DNA of 8,526 bases from the NCBI GenBank assembly GCA_015661535.1, contig DQVY01000132.1, positions 1-8,526 on the forward strand, written 5' to 3'. Under the pieces are notes generated by a model. It ran no database searches. It saw only the letters and a program-made list of their open reading frames with translations, and had not been told where the DNA came from. A program made the translations under genes and the position numbers. Shown piece after piece: positions 5,973-8,526 of this stretch (position 1 is the stretch's first letter; each line of letters begins with the position of its first letter). This DNA comes from Sulfurovum sp. (lineage in GTDB: Bacteria > Campylobacterota > Campylobacteria > Campylobacterales > Sulfurovaceae).

Positions 5973-6569
5973 TTATGCGTGTATCTCTATTTTTACACCC
6001 TTCTCAACAGCTGCCCAAAGTCTATCCATAGCAGAATTTGGTACTGCCATACATCCCTCTGTCCAGTCTCGAGAAAGGGTAAAATCATCTCCTCTACCAT
6101 CTGCATTCCATTTAGGCTGTCCATGAATGGTAATATACCCTCCAGGACTAACACCTCTTGCCCGAGCTCTCGCTTTGTCGGCTTCATTGGGGTAAGAGAT
6201 CATTAATGATTTATAGAGTCTGTTATCACATTTTTTTCTTACAATACTGTAAGAACCCTCCGGCGTTCTGTAATCGCCGGCTTTAACCTTATTCCCCCCG
6301 TTTGCCCCGCCATTGGCCCCCAATGAAATACGGAACTTATCAACAAGCTTTCCATTTTTATACGTATACATCATGCGCTTTTTCTTATATACCACAATTT
6401 TATCTATCTTACTACTGTGGTCTATCTCTGCTCCCCTGGAAAGCTCATTGATACACTGTTTGGTTGCATAAGGTGTCTTATCTACTTTCCCGTACGCTAC
6501 CTTTGAGTCCCCACAACCACTCATCAAGAGAACACATGATGCTCCCAATATACCCAATTTAACTCTCAT
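5973..6569 (-). CDS. L,D-transpeptidase (YkuD domain) lipoprotein, second copy
   Basis: A 198-residue lipoprotein. I start it at ATG 6569, because AGGAG lies five bases upstream and the protein then begins with a proper lipoprotein signal ending L-M-S-G-C (Cys19). A longer frame exists to 6653 but lacks such support. The YkuD catalytic domain spans about 55-196: D-K-I-V-V-Y-K-K-K-R (56-65), K-T-P-E-G-type R-T-P-E-G (101-105), I-T-I-H-G-Q-P-K-W (146-154) with conserved His149, and D-W-T-E-G-C-M-A-V-P-N (168-178) with nucleophile Cys173. Such enzymes cut and join peptidoglycan stem peptides, or anchor or release proteins, from the outer face of the cell. The D-W-T-x-G-C-x-A-V form recalls YafK-like members, but the exact activity is unclear. 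It is paralogous to the gene at 6989-7546 and lies 22 bases after the helical gene. Confidence 0.88.
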   Translation of the reverse strand: MRVKLGILGASCVLLMSGCGDSKVAYGKVDKTPYATKQCINELSRGAEIDHSSKIDKIVVYKKKRMMYTYKNGKLVDKFRISLGANGGANGGNKVKAGDYRTPEGSYSIVRKKCDNRLYKSLMISYPNEADKARARARGVSPGGYITIHGQPKWNADGRGDDFTLSRDWTEGCMAVPNSAMDRLWAAVEKGVKIEIHA

Positions 6570-6591
6570 ATTTTCTCCTAAATACACTACA

Positions 6592-6978
6592 TTAACCCCA
6601 ATCTTCATTTTTATGCCTTGATTTATGTTTATCTTTTTTATAAGACGTGCCATTTTTTAGTTTCTGCAAACGGTTTAAATTACTCATCTCCGCCTCTCGT
6701 ATATCATTCAATGATTTATCAGAAAAGAGTTCGACTGCACAGGTTTGCGCATAGAGTCTTTCAATATACGATTTAAGCTGCTGATGATACTCCGAATCAA
6801 GTTGTACAGTTTCTTTTTCATCAAACTTTTTTTTAAGTTCTTCAAATTTTACCATAAAACTTTGAGAGCAAACATCTTCATTGCGCAACATGCGAAAAAT
6901 ATTTTTGGAGATCTTTTCCAATTCAGCAATATACTTCTGACGATTGAATTTATCGATCTGCTTTTGTGTATATTTAAT
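6592..6978 (-). CDS. Small helical protein of unknown function between two L,D-transpeptidases
   Basis: A charged, Lys/Glu/Gln-rich protein with no signal peptide or membrane segment. I do not recognise a family. The sequence suggests long helices, possibly coiled coil, over about residues 5-30 and 40-105, with Cys37 and Cys80, and a very basic tail from about 106 (K-K-D-K-H-K-S-R-H-K) that could bind nucleic acid or membrane lipids. The start is the odd part. AAAGGAG (6990-6984) overlaps the TAA stop of the upstream transpeptidase, and five bases later stands ATT (6978-6976), in frame, giving 128 residues. No ATG/GTG/TTG lies in range. The conventional ATG at 7026 would give 144 residues, but has no ribosome site and overlaps the upstream gene by 38 bases. 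Infernally tight spacing on both sides (a stop-overlapping site before it, 22 bases after it) places it in one operon with both transpeptidases. Confidence 0.65.
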   Translation of the reverse strand: MKYTQKQIDKFNRQKYIAELEKISKNIFRMLRNEDVCSQSFMVKFEELKKKFDEKETVQLDSEYHQQLKSYIERLYAQTCAVELFSDKSLNDIREAEMSNLNRLQKLKNGTSYKKDKHKSRHKNEDWG

Positions 6979-6983
6979 GTATG

Positions 6984-6990
6984 CTCCTTT
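6984..6990 (-). promoter_or_regulatory. Strong ribosome binding site overlapping a stop codon
   Basis: AAAGGAG on the minus strand shares two bases with the TAA stop (6991-6989) of the upstream transpeptidase. The triplet five bases downstream is ATT, in frame with the helical protein. The layout mirrors that at 1239-1244. Confidence 0.75.
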
Positions 6991-7546
6991 ATCGAATAGT
7001 AATAGGTACACCTTCGCGTACTGCATACCATAGATCTTTCATTGCCTCATTGGTCACAGCAACACATCCCTGTGTCCAATTTCGGGCAAGGGTATAGCTG
7101 TCACCTTTGCCATCTGCATTCCATTTAGGCTGTGCATGTATGGTAACCGCACCTCCGGGGTTGACACCTCTTGCCTTGGCTTTTTGTATGTCTGATGGTC
7201 TAGGGTAAGAGATACAAAGAGAACGGTAATATTTGGGAGAACACAGTTTTCTGTGAATGAAGAACTCTCCTTCTGGTGTTTTATTATCCCCTTGCTTTTG
7301 CTTGGCACCCACTGGGTTTTTACCCAAAGAAACAGGAATAACCCGTTGCACTTTACCATCTTTGTATAAATACATTTTACGCTTTTCCTTGATCACCAAA
7401 ATACGGTCAATACTTCCTTCTGCACTATAATCTTTGGCATCCAACAACTCTTCTTTACACTCTTTTAAATTATAATGGTCTTTTGGAGGTTTAGGATCTC
7501 CACAGGCAACAAACAAGAAAGCTAGAAGGGGAAGTAAATATTTCAC
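6989..7546 (-). CDS. L,D-transpeptidase (YkuD domain) lipoprotein, first copy
   Basis: A 185-residue lipoprotein, first gene of a three-gene operon. The start is GTG at 7546, with AAAGGA eight bases upstream; no ATG is available nearby. The signal runs to F-V-A-C (Cys15). The YkuD domain shows D-R-I-L-V-I-K-E-K-R-K (47-57), K-T-P-E-G (89-93), V-T-I-H-A-Q-P-K-W (134-142) with His137, and N-W-T-Q-G-C-V-A-V-T-N (156-166) with nucleophile Cys161. The usual H-G of the motif is H-A here, while the paralogue at 5973-6569 keeps H-G. The two proteins align along their whole mature length. It probably acts on peptidoglycan cross-links or lipoprotein attachment in the periplasm. An extended -10 promoter lies about 40 bases upstream. 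Confidence 0.88.
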   Translation of the reverse strand: MKYLLPLLAFLFVACGDPKPPKDHYNLKECKEELLDAKDYSAEGSIDRILVIKEKRKMYLYKDGKVQRVIPVSLGKNPVGAKQKQGDNKTPEGEFFIHRKLCSPKYYRSLCISYPRPSDIQKAKARGVNPGGAVTIHAQPKWNADGKGDSYTLARNWTQGCVAVTNEAMKDLWYAVREGVPITIR

Positions 7547-7574
7547 TATATGAATCCTTTAAATACATTCGAGG

Positions 7575-7596
7575 TGCGCTAAAGTATTTTAGCACA
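7575..7596. repeat. Inverted repeat over the transpeptidase operon promoter
   Basis: GTGCGCTAAA (7575-7584) and TTTAGCAC (7589-7596) pair as an 8-bp stem if two bases on the left arm are left out. It encloses the -10 element of the operon. It may be an operator or a hairpin overlapping the promoter. Confidence 0.4.
7586..7594 (-). promoter_or_regulatory. Extended -10 promoter of the L,D-transpeptidase operon
   Basis: TGCTAAAAT (minus strand) lies 39 bases before the GTG start, giving a leader of about 33 bases. It continues into AC, so eleven bases match the mqnD promoter exactly. Confidence 0.5.
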
Positions 7597-7645
7597 AATA
7601 AAATAAGGAAAGAGGAAAAAGAAAAATGTGATAATTGGGAAAGGT

Positions 7646-7673
7646 GATAAACATGTTAAAAAACATGTTTATC
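7646..7673 (-). terminator. Perfect 12-bp hairpin after tpx
   Basis: GATAAACATGTT (7646-7657) and AACATGTTTATC (7662-7673) are perfect inverse complements with a 4-base loop, beginning 15 bases after the tpx stop. The stem is AT-rich (three G·C pairs) and is followed on the minus strand by ACCTTTCCC instead of a U-run. Transcript end or stabilising 3' hairpin for tpx is likely; classical intrinsic termination is less sure. Confidence 0.6.
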
Positions 7674-7688
7674 AAGGTATGCAAAATA

Positions 7689-8204
7689 TTAACACGCTGC
7701 CTTAGCTGCAGAAAGTGCTTCTTCGTAGTTAGGCTCTTCTGTAATTTCCGGTACAGTTTGCTTGTATGCAATTTTACCATCTTTACCGATAACAAAAATA
7801 ACTCTTGCCGTCACACCTGCCAAAGGACCATCTGCCAAAAGCACACCATAGGCATTTGCAAAATCTTTGTTTCTGAAGTCTGAACACACTTTAATGTTTT
7901 CAACACCTGCTGCACCACACCATCTTGCTGCTGCAAATGGAAGGTCCATAGAAACAGTAATCACTTCAACACCGTCAAGCCCTGCTGCTTCTGTGTTAAA
8001 TCTTCTGGTCTCTGCATCACATACACCTGTGTCTAATGATGGTACCGCGATAACTAATTGTACTTTACCTTCTCCGCCAATTTGCTCATCTTGAAGCATT
8101 GGGTTACAGTTAACTACTGTTACTACTGGTGCTGTGTCACCTACGTTTACTTCTGTTCCGCCTAGGGTACATACGATGTCATTTTTAAATGTTACTGTTG
8201 CCAT
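7689..8204 (-). CDS. tpx: Thiol peroxidase Tpx (atypical 2-Cys peroxiredoxin)
   Basis: A 171-residue cytoplasmic peroxiredoxin of normal Tpx length. The active-site pattern P-S-L-D-T-G-V-C (55-62) fits PxxxTxxC, with Cys62 as the peroxidatic residue. Cys96 in A-A-A-R-W-C-G-A is the resolving Cys. S-D-F-R (108-111), A-Y-G-V-L (118-122) and V-P-E-I-T-E-E-P (151-158) are typical further Tpx motifs. It reduces H2O2 and organic hydroperoxides using thioredoxin. Four extra cysteines (12, 33, 107 and the last residue, 171) are present beyond the catalytic pair. The protein is rich in Ala, Gly and Val. The ATG has AAAGGA six bases upstream. It is a single gene with its own promoter candidate upstream and a hairpin downstream. 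Confidence 0.95.
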   Translation of the reverse strand: MATVTFKNDIVCTLGGTEVNVGDTAPVVTVVNCNPMLQDEQIGGEGKVQLVIAVPSLDTGVCDAETRRFNTEAAGLDGVEVITVSMDLPFAAARWCGAAGVENIKVCSDFRNKDFANAYGVLLADGPLAGVTARVIFVIGKDGKIAYKQTVPEITEEPNYEEALSAAKAAC

Positions 8205-8233
8205 TTAATATCCTTTAATTTTTTAGTAAGAAG

Positions 8234-8239
8234 ATTATG
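8234..8239 (-). promoter_or_regulatory. Candidate -10 element of tpx
   Basis: CATAAT (minus strand) lies 29 bases before the tpx ATG, implying a leader of about 22 bases. The direct repeat GACTTAAAT/GTCTTAATT on the plus strand (8239-8247 and 8260-8268) lies just upstream and could be a regulator site. I did not find a clear PerR- or Fur-type palindrome. Confidence 0.35.
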
Positions 8240-8302
8240 ACTTAAATAGGATAAAATTTGTCTTAATTAAAGTAGATTCTTTATTTAATGTTCTCTTTTA
8301 TT

Positions 8303-8334
8303 AAAAAAATACACACATGAAGCGGTTTCATATG
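8303..8334 (-). terminator. Intrinsic terminator of an unidentified minus-strand transcript
   Basis: CATATGAA and TTCATGTG (8334-8327 and 8321-8314) form an 8-bp stem with one G·U pair and a 5-base ACCGC loop. Four bases later on the minus strand comes T7 (8309-8303). The orientation means something transcribed leftward from the region beyond about 8340 ends here, upstream of tpx. Confidence 0.5.
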
Positions 8335-8526
8335 GTTCCTTCCTGCGTGGCTTCGCTTTGCTACGCACCCCAAGGGCATTTCCTTCCTCTGGTCAGGGCA
8401 GCACTTCGGTTTCGACACTAAAAACATGAAACTATTCCTGTTTTCTTAACCTGTCTCACATCCCAGGGATTCTTGGGATTCTTCCTAGTTTGGACTGGCG
8501 GCAGTACCATCCCCATCCTTTTTTCA

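Larger units (their letters stand above)
8205..8526. other. 322-base stretch without a convincing gene; right part structured and G+C-rich
   Basis: 8205-8300 is an ordinary AT-rich tpx upstream region. From about 8314 the character changes to higher G+C, a hairpin (TGCGTGGC/GCTACGCA, 8344-8367), a 9-base direct repeat TTCCTTCCT at 8336-8344 and 8380-8388, and a perfect tandem repeat GGGATTCTT at 8466-8474 and 8475-8483. On the minus strand a frame is open from 8525 to a TAG at 8418 (35 codons) and then again in the same frame to about 8280, but there is no recognisable protein. I could not match it to tmRNA, SRP RNA, RNase P RNA or a tRNA. It may be the end of a mobile element, a decayed gene or a structured RNA continuing past the window. 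Confidence 0.5.

Noticed and set aside
6570..6653. N-terminal extension of the second L,D-transpeptidase to the start at 6653
   Set aside because: It would overlap the helical gene by 62 bases and bury the lipoprotein signal 28 residues in. The ATG at 6569 has AGGAG five bases upstream and a proper signal right after it.
8303..8526. tmRNA, SRP RNA, RNase P RNA or a retron RNA at the right edge
   Set aside because: None of the conserved cores was found: no SRP-type GGAAGG-AGCAG loop in order, no RNase P GAGGAAAGTCC, no tmRNA CCA end or tag frame, and no neighbouring reverse transcriptase in the window. Short look-alikes such as GAGGAAGGAAA were not enough.
1..8526. CRISPR array, tRNA or rRNA gene, replication origin
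   Set aside because: No regularly spaced repeats, no cloverleaf-type sequence, no rRNA signature and no cluster of DnaA boxes were seen on either strand.

Overview
The window looks like chromosomal DNA from a chemolithotrophic member of the Campylobacterota, of the Sulfurovum/Sulfurimonas kind. The evidence is the AT-rich base composition, a futalosine-pathway menaquinone gene (mqnD), a short murB, a RecA with the GYGSPETTTGG form of loop L2, and promoters with an extended -10 element but a poor -35. The genus is an inference from gene style; no rRNA or other phylogenetic marker beyond RecA is present.

Layout. 1-270 (+): end of a DoxX-family membrane protein. 271-433: a short convergent intergenic region carrying a 73-bp near-copy of the 3' end of the next gene, plus several inverted repeats. 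434-2367 (-): read in transcription order from 2367, a MORN/YwqK-type lipoprotein, a YgjP-like zinc metalloprotease, a small membrane-anchored zinc-ribbon protein and a truncated haemoglobin. 2458-3501 (-): recA. 3502-3704: divergent promoter region with an AT-rich dyad. 3705-5347 (+): mqnD overlapping murB by one base. 5369-5887 (-): a secreted DUF1566 protein. 5973-7546 (-): a three-gene unit in which two paralogous lipoprotein L,D-transpeptidases flank a small helical protein. 7689-8204 (-): thiol peroxidase Tpx. 8205-8526: no convincing gene; the part after about 8314 is richer in G+C and in repeats and hairpins, ends in a minus-strand terminator-like hairpin, and looks foreign to the rest.

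How the genes fit together. Several products act on the envelope: MurB makes the peptidoglycan precursor UDP-MurNAc, the two L,D-transpeptidase lipoproteins probably edit or crosslink peptidoglycan, and the MORN and DUF1566 proteins are exported. MqnD makes menaquinone for anaerobic or microaerobic respiration. Truncated haemoglobin and Tpx handle oxygen or nitrogen species and peroxides. RecA performs homologous recombination and repair.

The most unusual observation is that two small second-position genes, the zinc-ribbon gene and the helical gene between the transpeptidases, each have one of the strongest Shine-Dalgarno sequences in the window. In both, that site overlaps the stop codon of the gene before, and at start-codon distance there is ATC or ATT instead of ATG/GTG/TTG. 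Other points worth a second look are the duplicated haemoglobin gene tail, the dyad upstream of recA, the paralogous transpeptidase cassette and the unexplained structured DNA at the right edge.
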